Shown in pieces: positions 54,630 through 63,913 of a stretch of DNA of 64,000 nt. A program made the position numbers and the translations under genes. The stretch is from Arthrobacter sp. AQ5-06 (GTDB lineage Bacteria; Actinomycetota; Actinomycetes; Actinomycetales; Micrococcaceae): contig NZ_QMKP01000008.1 in NCBI RefSeq assembly GCF_003287955.1, positions 124,001-188,000 of the forward strand, written 5' to 3'. The notes under the pieces are model-generated. The model saw only the letters and a program-made list of their open reading frames with translations, made no database searches and was not told the origin of the DNA. Each line of letters opens with the position of its first letter. Within the stretch, counting starts at the first letter, position 1.

Positions 54630-56909
54630 CTAGACGCGCCTCCCGGCGTCTTCAGCAGAACCGGGGACGCCCGTGCCGGAGGCGCGGACGCTCAGGAGCA
54701 GGCCGTGTTCCGGGTTCAGGACAGGCATCGGCAGGCCCGACTCCGCCAGGAACCGGCCGCTGGCATCAACTCCGGACGACAGCCACGCCGGTGGGTGTAC
54801 CTGGGTGAAGGTGTGCCCGCTGCCGGAGGCCGGGTAGACCACCTCCACCCGGTAGTTCTGATCGGGCCGCAGCCCGGGGAGCGGGATCCGTCCGGGGACT
54901 TCGGCGTACGACGTCGCCACGGACACCAGTGCGTACAGCGCGTCGGTGCCGTCGTGGGAGACGACGCCGTGCAGCATCAAAGAAGGGTCCGGCTCATCGG
55001 CGCGCACCATGCGTCCGCTGTGCAGGAGTGCCCGGTAGTCCTTGAACAGCGCGATCGCAGCCGCGAGTTCGCTGCGTTCGAAGTCCTGGAGCTGGCGCAC
55101 ATCCCATTCCAGGCCGAAGTGGCCGAACATGGCGGTGATGGCGCGGAAGGACAGTTCATGGGTCCGAGCGGTGGTGTGCGACGTCGTGGGGCCGATGTGC
55201 GCCCCGACCAGTTCCGGCGGCACCACCACCCCGGTCCACCGCTGAATGGTCTGGCGTTCCAGGGCGTCGTTGCAGTCGGAGGCCCAGACCCGGTCCGTGC
55301 GTTCCAGGATGCCGAGATCCACTCGGGCACCGCCGGAGGAGCAGCTCTCAATTTCGACGTCGGGGTGGGCTTTCCGCAGCTCGTCCAGGAGCCGGTACAC
55401 GGCCAGGGTCTGGGCATGGACCGACGGGCTCCCGTCGTGGCCCATTTCGGTCAGGTCTCTGTTCTGGTCCCATTTGAGGTAGTTGATGTGGTTCTCGCTC
55501 AGGAGGGAGTGCAGCCGGTCGAAGACGTGCTGCCAGGCCTCCGGGTTGACCAGGTCCAGGACCTGCTGGTGCCGCCACCGCGCGGGCAGCCGGCCAGGTG
55601 AGGCGTGTCCGGCGGTGTCCGCGGCGGCGGGCCGGGCCGGTCCCGCGATCCAGTCCGGGTGGGCGCGGGCCAGGTCCGAGTCCTCGTTGACCATTTCGGG
55701 TTCGACCCACAGGCCGAATTCCATGCCGTGGCCGGTGACCGCGTCGATCAGCGGGGTCAGCCCGTCGGGCCACAGCTGATCATCGACGTACCAGTCGCCC
55801 AGGCCAGCCTGATCGTTCCGCCGGCCGCGGAACCAGCCGTCGTCGAGGACGTAACGCTCGACGCCGAGCGCGGCGGCGGACTCGGCCAGCTCCAGCAGGG
55901 CGGGGAGCCTGTGGTCGAAATAGACCGCTTCCCAGACATTCAGCACCACCGGGCGTGGTTTGCCGGAACGCGTCCCGGGATGGTGCGGACGGCCGCGGAA
56001 CCAGGCGTAGAAGGCGTCACTGATGCCGTCCAGGCCGGCGCCGGAGTAGGCGGCAAACAGCCATGGCGTCTCGTGGCTGGCGCCCGATGCGAGGGTGATC
56101 TCGGCCGAGCCGAGCAGTTCCGAGGCGCCGATGACGGAACGGCCGTCCCCGATCGTCTCGACGAAGCTCTCATGGTTGCCGCTCCAGCCCAGGTGCACGG
56201 CCCAGACCTGTCCGTGGCGGTTGCCGAAGCCCGCGGTTCCCGCGGCCAGCAGCAGTGAGGAATCATGGCCGGTGCGTCCGTGCCGTCCCGAGCGGACCCA
56301 GGTGCCCTGCCGCATCGGCAGGCGCTGGGGGTGGGCTTCTCGGCACCAGCGGCCGGTCAGGTCCAGGATTTCGACGGCGGTGCGGCCCACCGGTAGGGCT
56401 GCGGCGAGTTCCTCCACCTGGTAACTATCGGCGCCGTCGTTGGTCAACCGGTGACGTATCTGCAGCAGGCCGCCGTTATTAAGGGTGATCTCAGTGGCGA
56501 CGGTGATCCCCAGATCCGGGTCTGTCTGCGTTACCACGGCGTCAGGTGAATCATCCTCCGGAGCGGTAACCACTGAGGTAACCCGGAGCCGGGCCGAGAA
56601 ACCCTGGCCGCTCCGGTTCCCGCGCAGCCCGGGCCGTCCGCGCCAACCCGAAGACGGCTGCGGAAGGAGCCCCAGGATCACTGGAATATCGAGGGAGGAG
56701 GGGGCGACGGGGTCCGCGAGCAGCGACAGATCGGGCAGTCCCGGTCCGAGGTCCGCGCCCCAGTGGAGCACGGTCGGCTCGCCGGTGGCGAAGTCGATCA
56801 GCAGGCTCGTCCCTGCGCGGCGCAGGTATAGAGGCTCCAGCCGCGGGGCGTCCGGGTGGGGGATGTTCGGGTGCAGGGCGTTCAAGTCGGCTCCAGGGTA
56901 GGTCGTCAT
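54630..56909 (-). CDS. alpha-galactosidase (GH36)
   Basis: Hydrolyses terminal alpha-galactosides such as melibiose and raffinose; 759 aa with no signal peptide, so intracellular. The order is an N-terminal beta-sandwich (1-~290) and a catalytic barrel with YVLDDGWFRGRRND, the nucleophile Asp481 in YLKWDQNRD, SCSSGGARVDLG, and the acid/base Asp545 in VWASDCND. A C-terminal beta domain follows. The gene abuts galT and follows the DeoR regulator by 33 bp, so the galactose released enters GalK/GalT. Confidence 0.94.
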   Translation of the reverse strand: MTTYPGADLNALHPNIPHPDAPRLEPLYLRRAGTSLLIDFATGEPTVLHWGADLGPGLPDLSLLADPVAPSSLDIPVILGLLPQPSSGWRGRPGLRGNRSGQGFSARLRVTSVVTAPEDDSPDAVVTQTDPDLGITVATEITLNNGGLLQIRHRLTNDGADSYQVEELAAALPVGRTAVEILDLTGRWCREAHPQRLPMRQGTWVRSGRHGRTGHDSSLLLAAGTAGFGNRHGQVWAVHLGWSGNHESFVETIGDGRSVIGASELLGSAEITLASGASHETPWLFAAYSGAGLDGISDAFYAWFRGRPHHPGTRSGKPRPVVLNVWEAVYFDHRLPALLELAESAAALGVERYVLDDGWFRGRRNDQAGLGDWYVDDQLWPDGLTPLIDAVTGHGMEFGLWVEPEMVNEDSDLARAHPDWIAGPARPAAADTAGHASPGRLPARWRHQQVLDLVNPEAWQHVFDRLHSLLSENHINYLKWDQNRDLTEMGHDGSPSVHAQTLAVYRLLDELRKAHPDVEIESCSSGGARVDLGILERTDRVWASDCNDALERQTIQRWTGVVVPPELVGAHIGPTTSHTTARTHELSFRAITAMFGHFGLEWDVRQLQDFERSELAAAIALFKDYRALLHSGRMVRADEPDPSLMLHGVVSHDGTDALYALVSVATSYAEVPGRIPLPGLRPDQNYRVEVVYPASGSGHTFTQVHPPAWLSSGVDASGRFLAESGLPMPVLNPEHGLLLSVRASGTGVPGSAEDAGRRV

Positions 56910-56942
56910 AGCAAGGGACGGACGAAATTGTGCGTTGGCAGG

Positions 56943-57728
56943 TCAGCTGGCGATGACGGACGTGGTCGCCGTGCGCAGCCGGCCGACGTGTTCGCGCAGG
57001 ATACGTTGGGCCTCCACTCCCAGCTGGTCGTCGCTGATGAGTTCATCGGCGTCCTCAAGGTTGGCGATGGTGGTGAGGCCCAGGGTGCCCCATTTGGTGT
57101 GGTCTGCCAGGACCACGACCTTGCGCGCCGCCGCGACGAAGGCCCGGTCTGTTTCGGCCTCCAGCAGGTTTGGTGTGGTGAATCCTGCGTCAGCGTCGAC
57201 GCCGTGGACTCCCAGGAAGAGCAGATCGAGGTGCAGCTGCTTCAGCGACGATGTGGCCAACGGCCCCACCAAAGCGTCCGACGGGGTGCGCTCCCCTCCG
57301 GTGATGATCACCGTGGACTGTGTGTTTCCGGCATGAAAGACATCAGCAATCCGGAGCGAGTTGGTCACCACCGTGATCCGCGGCCCGTTTGAGAGGATTT
57401 TGGCCAGCGCCCACGTGGTCGTGCCGGCGCTCATACCTACGGCCATCCCTGGGTGGACCAGAGTCGCCGCCTCGCGTGCAATGGCCGTCTTCTCCGCCTC
57501 GAGCTGGGTGGACTTAACTTCAAATCCCGGTTCATGGGTACTGACCCCTCCCGGGAGTTTGGCCCCGCCGTGGATCTTCTCCACCAGCCCGGCGTCGTGC
57601 AGCGAGTCGATGTCCCGGCGGACGGTCATGAGGGACACACCCAGCATCTGTGCCAGATCCGAGACGCGCACAATTCTCTCACGCTGGACTTCGGCAAGAA
57701 TGGCGGAATGACGTGCAGGGGCGAGCAT
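56943..57728 (-). CDS. DeoR-family transcriptional regulator
   Basis: Sugar-phosphate-responsive repressor, 261 aa. The N-terminal HTH is RHSAILAEVQRERIVRVSDL, then QMLGVSLMTVRRDIDSLHDAGLVEKIHGG. The C-terminal DeoR sensor domain has VGMSAGTTTWALA, VVTNSLRIADVF, FLGVHGVDADAGFTTPN and VVLADHTKWG. It lies in the middle of the galactoside operon, so it probably represses it and responds to a galactose-derived phosphate. Its site is not identified, though tandem TTGAC repeats lie in the operon promoter. Confidence 0.92.
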   Translation of the reverse strand: MLAPARHSAILAEVQRERIVRVSDLAQMLGVSLMTVRRDIDSLHDAGLVEKIHGGAKLPGGVSTHEPGFEVKSTQLEAEKTAIAREAATLVHPGMAVGMSAGTTTWALAKILSNGPRITVVTNSLRIADVFHAGNTQSTVIITGGERTPSDALVGPLATSSLKQLHLDLLFLGVHGVDADAGFTTPNLLEAETDRAFVAAARKVVVLADHTKWGTLGLTTIANLEDADELISDDQLGVEAQRILREHVGRLRTATTSVIAS

Positions 57729-57737
57729 GTTGCGTCC

Positions 57738-59813
57738 TTACTGGGCGTCTAACGGGGAACGGGGGGACCTGACGACGGCGACTGACCCGGCGGCCAGTTC
57801 GAAAGCCCCATCCAGGTCCTCCCCGCCGATGAGCTCGAGGCCGCTAATCGGGAGCTTTACGCGTTCGGAGCTGTGGTTGATGAAGAATGTCCAGTCCGTG
57901 CCTTCTTTGCTGCGCCGGGCCACTTCAACATCTTCCGGCAGGTTCTGGAGGAGCGGTTCAACCCCGGCATCTTCGCAGAGTAATGCCAGCAGCGCGGCCA
58001 TGCCCTCGGGGGCCAGGCTCGTCGCCACGTAATAGGCTCTGCCGTCTCCGGCCGTGTTGCGGGTAACAGCGGGGGAACCGATGACGGGTCCCCCGACCGC
58101 TTCGGCGAGGACCTCCGCCGTCGTGGACTGTCCCAGTTCGCTCCAGAAGGAACCGTCACCGAACCTGCTCAGCTCCACAGATTCGCCGGAGCGCAGGGGG
58201 AAGAACTCTTCCATCTGGACGCCCAGCAGCCCGCTGAACGCGCCCGGGTAGCTGCCAAGCCGGATGTGGTCATTTTCGTCCACGACACCCGAGAAATAGC
58301 TGACGACCAGGTGTCCGCCCGCCCGCACATAGGCGTCCAGGTTCGCCGCGCCGGAGTCGGTCACGAGGTATTGCATCGGGGCCACCACGAGGCGGTAGCC
58401 GGCGAGCTCGTCCGTGCTTTGGCGGAAGTCGGTCGGGATACCCGCGCGGTAGAAGGCGTCGTGCCAGCGCCGGGTTTCGGCGATGTTGGAGGCGTCCACG
58501 CTCGGGTGCGAATCAAGTTCCGATGCCCAGCGGGCATCGGTGTCATGGATAATGGCGACGTCGACGCTTCCGGACGCGCCCGTCACTGCGGAGCCGGCGA
58601 CCTCGGCGAGGCTGCGCAGCGCCTGGCCCAGCTGGACGACCGCCCGCCACACCTTGGTGTCCGTGCCGGCATGCGGCAGCATTCCGGAGTGGAACTTTTC
58701 CGCGCCGGCGCGGGAGGCCCGCCACTGGAAGAAGAGCGCGCCGTCGGCGCCTCGCGCGACATGCTGCAGTGCGTTGCGCAGCATCTCGCCGGGCGCTTTG
58801 GCGATGTTGCGCGGCTGCCAGTTGACGGCGGAGGTGGAATGCTCCATCAGCAGCCACGGCTTTCCCTTGGCCCAGCCGCGGGTCAGGTCTGCCGTCGCGG
58901 CCAGCTCCTGGAAGTTCCGCGGGTCCTCCGCAATCAGGTAATGGTCATTGGAGACCACATCCATCTGCTCCGCCCACCGCCAGTAGTCCACCGGCTGGTG
59001 CAGTCCCATGTTGAAGCCCATGAAGTTCGTGGTGACCGGATGCGGTGAGTGGGAACGGATGATCGCGGCCTCGGCCTTGTAGCACTCCAACAGTTCATCG
59101 GAGGAGTACCGGGCAAAATCCAGCTGCTGGGTCGGGTTGACCCACGTTCCGGAGGTCCGGGGCGGCAAAATCTCCTCCCAGACGTAGTAGCGCTGCGACC
59201 AGAACGCCGTGCCCCAGGCGGTGTTCAAGGCCTCGATCGTGCCGTACCGGTCTTCCAACCAGCTCCGGAAGCCTGCGGCGGCGCCGTCGGAGAAATCCGG
59301 CTGGTTGTGGCAGCCGTACTCGTTGTGCACATGCCACATCACCACGGCGGGATGCTCCGAGTACCGGCCGGCGATCTGTTCGGTCAGGGCCGCCGCGGCC
59401 CTTCGGTACTCGAGGCTGGAGGCCGCGAAGGCCTGGCGGGAACCGTAACTGTGCCGCACGCCGTCGACCGTGACCGGGAGGGACTGGGGGTACTTGTGGC
59501 TGAACCACGGCGGCGGGGAAGCGGTGGCGTTGGCCAGGTCCACGCGGATGCCGTTGGCATGGAGCAGGTCCAGGACCCGGTCCAGCCAGCCGAACTCGTA
59601 GACGCCTTCGGACGGTTCCAGCAGCGACCAGCTGAAGATCCCGACGCTGACCAGGTTGACGCCGGCCTCGCGCATCAGCCGGACGTCCTCGTCCCACGTC
59701 TCCTCGGGCCACTGTTCCGGGTTGTAGTCTCCGCCGAACGCCAGCATCGGGGATCCCTCGGAGCCGAGGCGGGCCGTGATGTAGTCCATGGCGGCGGTGT
59801 TGTTGCTGTCCAC
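57738..59813 (-). CDS. beta-galactosidase (GH42)
   Basis: Retaining beta-galactosidase, 691 aa, intracellular. GGDYNPEQWPEETWDEDVRL begins the catalytic barrel, HVHNEYG contains the acid/base Glu165, and LLMEHSTSAVNWQ the nucleophile Glu324. The trimerisation domain (~410-610) has LVVAPMQYLV and GGHLVVSYFSGVVDENDHIRLG, and a small C-terminal beta domain follows. It lies between permease and DeoR genes, so imported beta-galactosides (lactose, galactan oligomers) are likely substrates. Confidence 0.95.
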   Translation of the reverse strand: MDSNNTAAMDYITARLGSEGSPMLAFGGDYNPEQWPEETWDEDVRLMREAGVNLVSVGIFSWSLLEPSEGVYEFGWLDRVLDLLHANGIRVDLANATASPPPWFSHKYPQSLPVTVDGVRHSYGSRQAFAASSLEYRRAAAALTEQIAGRYSEHPAVVMWHVHNEYGCHNQPDFSDGAAAGFRSWLEDRYGTIEALNTAWGTAFWSQRYYVWEEILPPRTSGTWVNPTQQLDFARYSSDELLECYKAEAAIIRSHSPHPVTTNFMGFNMGLHQPVDYWRWAEQMDVVSNDHYLIAEDPRNFQELAATADLTRGWAKGKPWLLMEHSTSAVNWQPRNIAKAPGEMLRNALQHVARGADGALFFQWRASRAGAEKFHSGMLPHAGTDTKVWRAVVQLGQALRSLAEVAGSAVTGASGSVDVAIIHDTDARWASELDSHPSVDASNIAETRRWHDAFYRAGIPTDFRQSTDELAGYRLVVAPMQYLVTDSGAANLDAYVRAGGHLVVSYFSGVVDENDHIRLGSYPGAFSGLLGVQMEEFFPLRSGESVELSRFGDGSFWSELGQSTTAEVLAEAVGGPVIGSPAVTRNTAGDGRAYYVATSLAPEGMAALLALLCEDAGVEPLLQNLPEDVEVARRSKEGTDWTFFINHSSERVKLPISGLELIGGEDLDGAFELAAGSVAVVRSPRSPLDAQ

Positions 59814-59815
59814 AG

Positions 59816-60757
59816 TTATCCTTTGCTGGAGCCGAGAGTCAGGCCGGCCACGAAGTGGCGCTGGAGGAGCAGATAGATGATCAGTGTCGGAATCGCCGTG
59901 ATCATGGCGCCGGCCGCGATCAGGTTGTAGTTGGAGAGGAACTGGCCCTGAAGGTTGTTCACGGCCGTGGTGAGCGGGAGCCGGTCACCGCTCTGAATGA
60001 AGAGCAGCGGCCAGAAGAAGTCGTTGTAGATGAAGATGACCTCGAGGGTGCCCATCGCGGCCAGCGCCGGCCGGCACAACGGCAGGATGATCTCCCAGTA
60101 CTGGCGCCAGATGCCCGCCCCGTCCACGAGGGCAGCTTCTGTCAACTCGGAGGAGAGCGCCTTCATGTAGTTGGACAGCACGAAGGTGACGAAGCCGATC
60201 TGGAAGGCCGTGTCGACGGCGATCACGCTGATGTAGGTATTGAGCAGGCTCCCGGAATCGCTGACGCTGTAGGGGAGCTCAAGCAGCTTGAACATCTCAA
60301 ACAGCGGCGCCGCGAGGACCTGGGGCGGCAGGAGGTTGCCGGCGGTAAACATGATCAGCAGCGTGACGTTGAACTTCCAGTTCACCCGGCTGACAGCGAA
60401 CGCCATCATCGAGGCGAAAAAGAGGACCAGGACGACGGAGGGGATGGTGATCAGCGCGGAGTTCAAGGCGTACTGCGCGAAGCCGCCCTGGGTCCAGGCC
60501 TGGACGAAGTTGTCGAAATTGAAGGTCCCGCCGAGGCTGAAGTAGCCGTACTTGTCCGTGTCGGCCTTGGGACGCAGGGCCGTGAAGATGGTCCAGACCA
60601 GCGGGATGAGCCACATGGCTGCCATCACGGTCAGGAAGATGTGGATGCCGAAGTGCTTCTTGGCGGGCCCCCGGCTCTTGCCGCCTGTGCCGGTGAGCTG
60701 CCCTCCGGCGACGTTGTTACCCGTAGCTGCGGCAGGGGCTGGCTTGATGATGCTCAT
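59816..60757 (-). CDS. carbohydrate ABC transporter permease (MalG type)
   Basis: Inner permease of 313 aa with six helices after a ~35-residue cytosolic tail. The EAA loop is TEAALVDGAGIWRQYWEIIL, which docks with the ATPase. FAVSRVNWKF and FIYNDFFWPLLFIQSG are typical of CUT1 MalG/AraQ-like members. Its start overlaps the first permease by 4 bp. No ATPase gene is in the operon, which is normal in actinobacteria where a shared MsiK energises such importers. Confidence 0.93.
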   Translation of the reverse strand: MSIIKPAPAAATGNNVAGGQLTGTGGKSRGPAKKHFGIHIFLTVMAAMWLIPLVWTIFTALRPKADTDKYGYFSLGGTFNFDNFVQAWTQGGFAQYALNSALITIPSVVLVLFFASMMAFAVSRVNWKFNVTLLIMFTAGNLLPPQVLAAPLFEMFKLLELPYSVSDSGSLLNTYISVIAVDTAFQIGFVTFVLSNYMKALSSELTEAALVDGAGIWRQYWEIILPLCRPALAAMGTLEVIFIYNDFFWPLLFIQSGDRLPLTTAVNNLQGQFLSNYNLIAAGAMITAIPTLIIYLLLQRHFVAGLTLGSSKG

Positions 60758-61707
60758 GCCTCTTTGTCCTTTCCGAAGGCCCGGGACAGGTAGAAGGTGA
60801 TGGGAACCAGCGAGATGACCAGAAGGATGACTGCGAGGGCGGAGCCGACGCCGATCACCTGTCCTTCGCCCACCAGGTTCTGGATGACTAGGGCGCTGAT
60901 GAGTTCCAGGCCGTTCGTGCCGCGGTTGATGACGTAGACAATGTCAAAGGCGCGCAGCGATTCGATCACTGTGATGACGATGATGATCACGTTGACGGGC
61001 CGCATGGCCGGGAAGATGACCCGGAAGAACGTCTGTGTCGCATTGGCGCCGTCGATCTGGGCCGCTTCCCGCAGGGTCGGGTCAACGCCCTTGAGTCCCG
61101 CTAAGTAGAGGATCATAACGTAGCCGGCGTGCCGCCACGTGGCCGCGATCAGGGCCGCCCAGATGTTCACGTGGGAGTCACCGAACCAGTCCACGGCCTG
61201 GGGTGTGCCCGCGGTGCCGAGCAGGAAGTTCAGCAGCCCGCTGTCCCGGTTGTAGAACAGTTGCCAGATGACGCCGATCAGCGCCAGCGAGAGCATGACG
61301 GGGGTGAAGAAGATGCTCTGGTAGATCTTGGTGCCCCGGACGTTCTGATCGAGAAGTATGGCCAGCAGCAGGCCAAGGGGGGTGGCGATGAGGGCCAGAA
61401 AGACCAGCCACAGCACGTTGTGCTGGACGGCGGGCCAAAACGGCGGATAGTTCTGCGCGATGAATTCGTAGTTATCGACCCCGGTGGGCTTTATGTCATC
61501 CAGGCTTAGGCCGTTCCACCGGGTGAGCGACAAGGCTGCGGAGAGCAGAGTCGGGATCCAGACCAGGATCAGCTGAATCAATGTGGGCAGGCCTACCATG
61601 AAGCTCAGGACCCACTTATCGCGGCGGGAAAGCCGCCGGACCCGCCCCGCCGGGGCGGCGGCTGGGCGCTGCGCCCGGGCGGGGCTCGTGTTGGTTGATG
61701 TACTCAT
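60754..61707 (-). CDS. carbohydrate ABC transporter permease (MalF/UgpA type)
   Basis: First permease of a CUT1 importer, 317 aa. Helices start at WVLSFMVGLPTLIQLILVWIP. The EAA loop is REAAQIDGANATQTFFRVIF. GDSHVNIWAALIAATWRHAG and LFYNRDSGLLN are MalF-like. It lies 34 bp after the binding-protein gene and overlaps the next permease by 4 bp. Confidence 0.93.
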   Translation of the reverse strand: MSTSTNTSPARAQRPAAAPAGRVRRLSRRDKWVLSFMVGLPTLIQLILVWIPTLLSAALSLTRWNGLSLDDIKPTGVDNYEFIAQNYPPFWPAVQHNVLWLVFLALIATPLGLLLAILLDQNVRGTKIYQSIFFTPVMLSLALIGVIWQLFYNRDSGLLNFLLGTAGTPQAVDWFGDSHVNIWAALIAATWRHAGYVMILYLAGLKGVDPTLREAAQIDGANATQTFFRVIFPAMRPVNVIIIVITVIESLRAFDIVYVINRGTNGLELISALVIQNLVGEGQVIGVGSALAVILLVISLVPITFYLSRAFGKDKEA

Positions 61708-61741
61708 AAAATCGTATTCCTTGCTCTGGCTGGCAGGGCAG

Positions 61742-63055
61742 TTACTGGGCGGCGTAGAGCGATTTGGCCTGGGCTTCCAGGTTCTTGACGTCGACGCTGC
61801 CGTCCTTGATGAAGGACTGCAGGGCGGGAATCATGACGTTGTTGGCCATGGCCGGCAGGGCGTCGCGGTCAAAGAACTGGCTGATGCTCTTGGCGTTGCT
61901 GATGGCGTCCGCCAACTTTTTGTTCAACGGCGAGAACTTCGAGGTGTCGGCGCCCTTGGCGGCGGCGATGTTGGCCGAGTCCACCGAGGCGTACACATCC
62001 TGTCCCTCGGGTGTGCCGAGATAGGCCAGGAAGTCCTTGGCCGCGGAGTTCTGGCCGCCCTTCTTGGTAAGCAGGAGGCCATCGATGGGGGCCTCGACTG
62101 CGTCCCGGCCTTCCATCGCGATCTCCGGGAACGGGAAGAAGTCGATGTCGTCCGCGACGGTCTTGTCCGTGTACTGCTGCGTGAGGAAGGACCCGAGCAG
62201 GTACATGCCGGATTTCTTGTCGCCAAGGTTCTTCGCGGAGTCCTGCCAGGTCATGCCCAGGGCGTTGGGGTTCTGGTATGGCAGGAGTGCCTTCCAGGTG
62301 TCGAAGACATCGCTGACCTTCTTCTGATCCCAGGACTCTTTGTGCGCGGTGAGGTCCATGTGGAACTGGTAGCCGTTCAGACGCATGTTCAGGTAATCGA
62401 ACGTGCCCATCGCGGGCCAGCCGTCCTTGTCCGCGAATTCGATCGGGATGAGGCCGTCACCCTGCATCTTCTTGGCCAGCGCGGTCAGCTGGTCGAAGGT
62501 GGTGGGAACCTCGTAGCCCTTCGCGGCCCACAGACTCTTCCGGTAGAAGAAGCCCCAGGGGTAGTTGTAGTTCGGGACGAAGTACATCTTTCCGTCCGGT
62601 CCGGTGGAGGCTTTCTTCATCGCGTCCGAATAGTTGCCGCCGATTTTCTCCCAGACGTCGTCGATGGGCGTCAACAGGCCCTTGCCCGCGTAGTACTGCA
62701 TCCGGTAGCCGGCAAACCACGTGAAGGTGTCGTCCGGGCTGCCCTGGAGGTAGGTGTTGATCTTGTTCTGGAAGTCGTTGTGCGGGACCACATTGGTGTT
62801 GACGGTGATGCCGGATTTCTTCGTGAAGGCGTCCGTGACGGCCTTGTAGGCGGCCTTGGGAACTTCATCCGAGGATCCGGAACCGAATGTCAGCGACTTA
62901 CTTCCGCCGCTGGCCGCGGGACCGCTGCCGCCTGTGCAGCCCGCCAGCAGCGGGACCCCGGCCATGGCGACGGCCCCCACCCCCAGCGTCTTCAGCAGGG
63001 TACGGCGGTCCCATCCGCTTCGAACGGACGATAGCGCGTCTTCGTGACTTGTCAT
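61742..63055 (-). CDS. ABC transporter sugar-binding lipoprotein
   Basis: Extracellular solute-binding protein family 1, 437 aa. Tat-like signal WDRRTLLKTLGVGAVAMAG (Arg17-Arg18) with lipobox LAGC (Cys40) means it is exported and anchored as a lipoprotein. A Ser/Gly-rich linker follows. PWGFFYRKSLWAAKG and TWFAGYRMQYYAGKGLL are sugar-binder motifs. AAAGGAGA lies 5-6 nt before ATG. First gene of the operon; probably binds galactosides, by context. Confidence 0.93.
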   Translation of the reverse strand: MTSHEDALSSVRSGWDRRTLLKTLGVGAVAMAGVPLLAGCTGGSGPAASGGSKSLTFGSGSSDEVPKAAYKAVTDAFTKKSGITVNTNVVPHNDFQNKINTYLQGSPDDTFTWFAGYRMQYYAGKGLLTPIDDVWEKIGGNYSDAMKKASTGPDGKMYFVPNYNYPWGFFYRKSLWAAKGYEVPTTFDQLTALAKKMQGDGLIPIEFADKDGWPAMGTFDYLNMRLNGYQFHMDLTAHKESWDQKKVSDVFDTWKALLPYQNPNALGMTWQDSAKNLGDKKSGMYLLGSFLTQQYTDKTVADDIDFFPFPEIAMEGRDAVEAPIDGLLLTKKGGQNSAAKDFLAYLGTPEGQDVYASVDSANIAAAKGADTSKFSPLNKKLADAISNAKSISQFFDRDALPAMANNVMIPALQSFIKDGSVDVKNLEAQAKSLYAAQ

Positions 63056-63108
63056 TATTTCTCCTTTGAAAAGATCGACCAGATGTGAAGCACCTCACAC
63101 CCGATACA

Positions 63109-63136
63109 ATCATAAACGATCAAGTACGAACGTCAA
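63109..63136 (-). promoter_or_regulatory. promoter of the galactoside operon
   Basis: On the minus strand TTGACG (63131-63136) and TATGAT (63109-63114) are 16 bp apart, a strong sigma-A type promoter, giving a leader of about 45 nt before the binding-protein ATG. A second TTGAC just upstream (TTTTGACTATTGACG) makes a tandem repeat that a DeoR regulator could use. Confidence 0.7.
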
Positions 63137-63391
63137 TAGTCAAAACAGAACAAATGTGGTTCATAAAGGAGAATCGTCCCGGTCGTCCACGATCAGGGTA
63201 GAAGCGATGCGCGCAGTCGACCACACCGGACCATGGCCTGGCATCCAGGCTTCGGCGGGGCGGTTTGCAGCGGCCAAATGGTCCGGTATCTGATGGCCGG
63301 GCAGCCGCGATGATGGGACGGGGCCTGTTCCTGCCAGTGGGGCCCGACCAAGGCTGTCTAGAGTATGCGTCCGCATTCGCCGCTGCTCGTT
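63137..63391. other. intergenic stretch with no recognised gene
   Basis: No frame here looks coding on either strand. An AAAGGAGA at 63166 on the plus strand resembles a Shine-Dalgarno sequence but no family is recognisable after it. It separates the galactoside promoter from mobile-element debris. Confidence 0.5.
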
Positions 63392-63550
63392 CGATGATGT
63401 GGCCAGGATCCTGGTCTGCGGGTAGATCTGGAACCATTCGCGGGCGAACTGTTCAAGCATGTGGTTGGGAATGACCCCGGCGGGCTTGGTGACCACGCCC
63501 AGGCGGCGCAGCTCCATCGCGCCGATGACCATCTCGGCCGTCTTGCCGGC
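63392..63550 (-). pseudogene. fragment of a plasmid/mobile-element SNF2-type helicase
   Basis: The minus frame gives [20 protein letters not shown], then [20 protein letters not shown] and [12 protein letters not shown]. This matches the Walker A and following block of very large helicase/methylase proteins of actinobacterial plasmids and conjugative elements. Similarity stops abruptly on both sides, leaving about 53 codons of a protein normally well over 1,000 aa. Confidence 0.55.
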
Positions 63551-63623
63551 ACAGGGGCTTGAGGACCGATGCTCGGGAAAGTCATGCTAAGCCGGTGGGG
63601 CCAGATGGTTGAGAATGTCAATC

Positions 63624-63671
63624 TGAATTGAGCCCACTTTGGTGGGAAATCGCAGCTTGACTTGAGCCCAC
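63624..63671. repeat. direct repeats resembling an insertion-sequence end
   Basis: TGAATTGAGCCCAC (63624-63637) and TGACTTGAGCCCAC (63658-63671) differ at one base and are 34 bp apart; the first overlaps a CCCAC/GTGGG hairpin (63633-63646). Repeated end motifs of this kind are a habit of IS21-family elements. No transposase is present. Confidence 0.4.
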
Positions 63672-63862
63672 GGGCGCGCTGCTTAGTTGTCCACTCTCGA
63701 AATCCTTCGGGGGTTGTGGCAGTGATGGGCGTGGCACCTGCCGGGCGAGAGGATGTGTGGGTGATGCCGCCGAGCGCGGGTGTGTGGGGATGGGGCCTCC
63801 TCGGTAGTTCGGGTGGACGATCGTGTCTCCGCAGGTGGGGCAAGCAGCATTGGACAGAATAG
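63672..63862. other. intergenic stretch with no recognised gene
   Basis: Open frames here have no recognisable family. A minus-strand frame includes ACPTCGDTIVHP, a possible zinc-binding pair, but it is too short to name. Confidence 0.4.
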
Positions 63863-63896
63863 TCTCTGTGTAGATAATCTCTGTATAGATTATCTA
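63863..63896 (+). promoter_or_regulatory. double-symmetry operator before the SRPBCC gene
   Basis: TAGATAATCT (63871-63880) and AGATTATCTA (63887-63896) are perfect 10-bp inverted arms with a 6-nt centre. The same DNA is also a tandem 15-bp direct repeat, TCTCTGTGTAGATAA (63863-63877) and TCTCTGTATAGATTA (63878-63892). It is strikingly A/T-rich and ends 6 bp before GGAGG. A MarR- or GntR-type dimer, or two side by side, could bind it. Confidence 0.75.
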
Positions 63897-63913
63897 GTGA
63901 AGGAGGCCACTCA

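Noticed and set aside
63672..63862. A zinc-finger-like minus frame (ACPTCGDTIVHP)
   Set aside because: One CPxCG pair only, no family match, and it runs into repeat debris.
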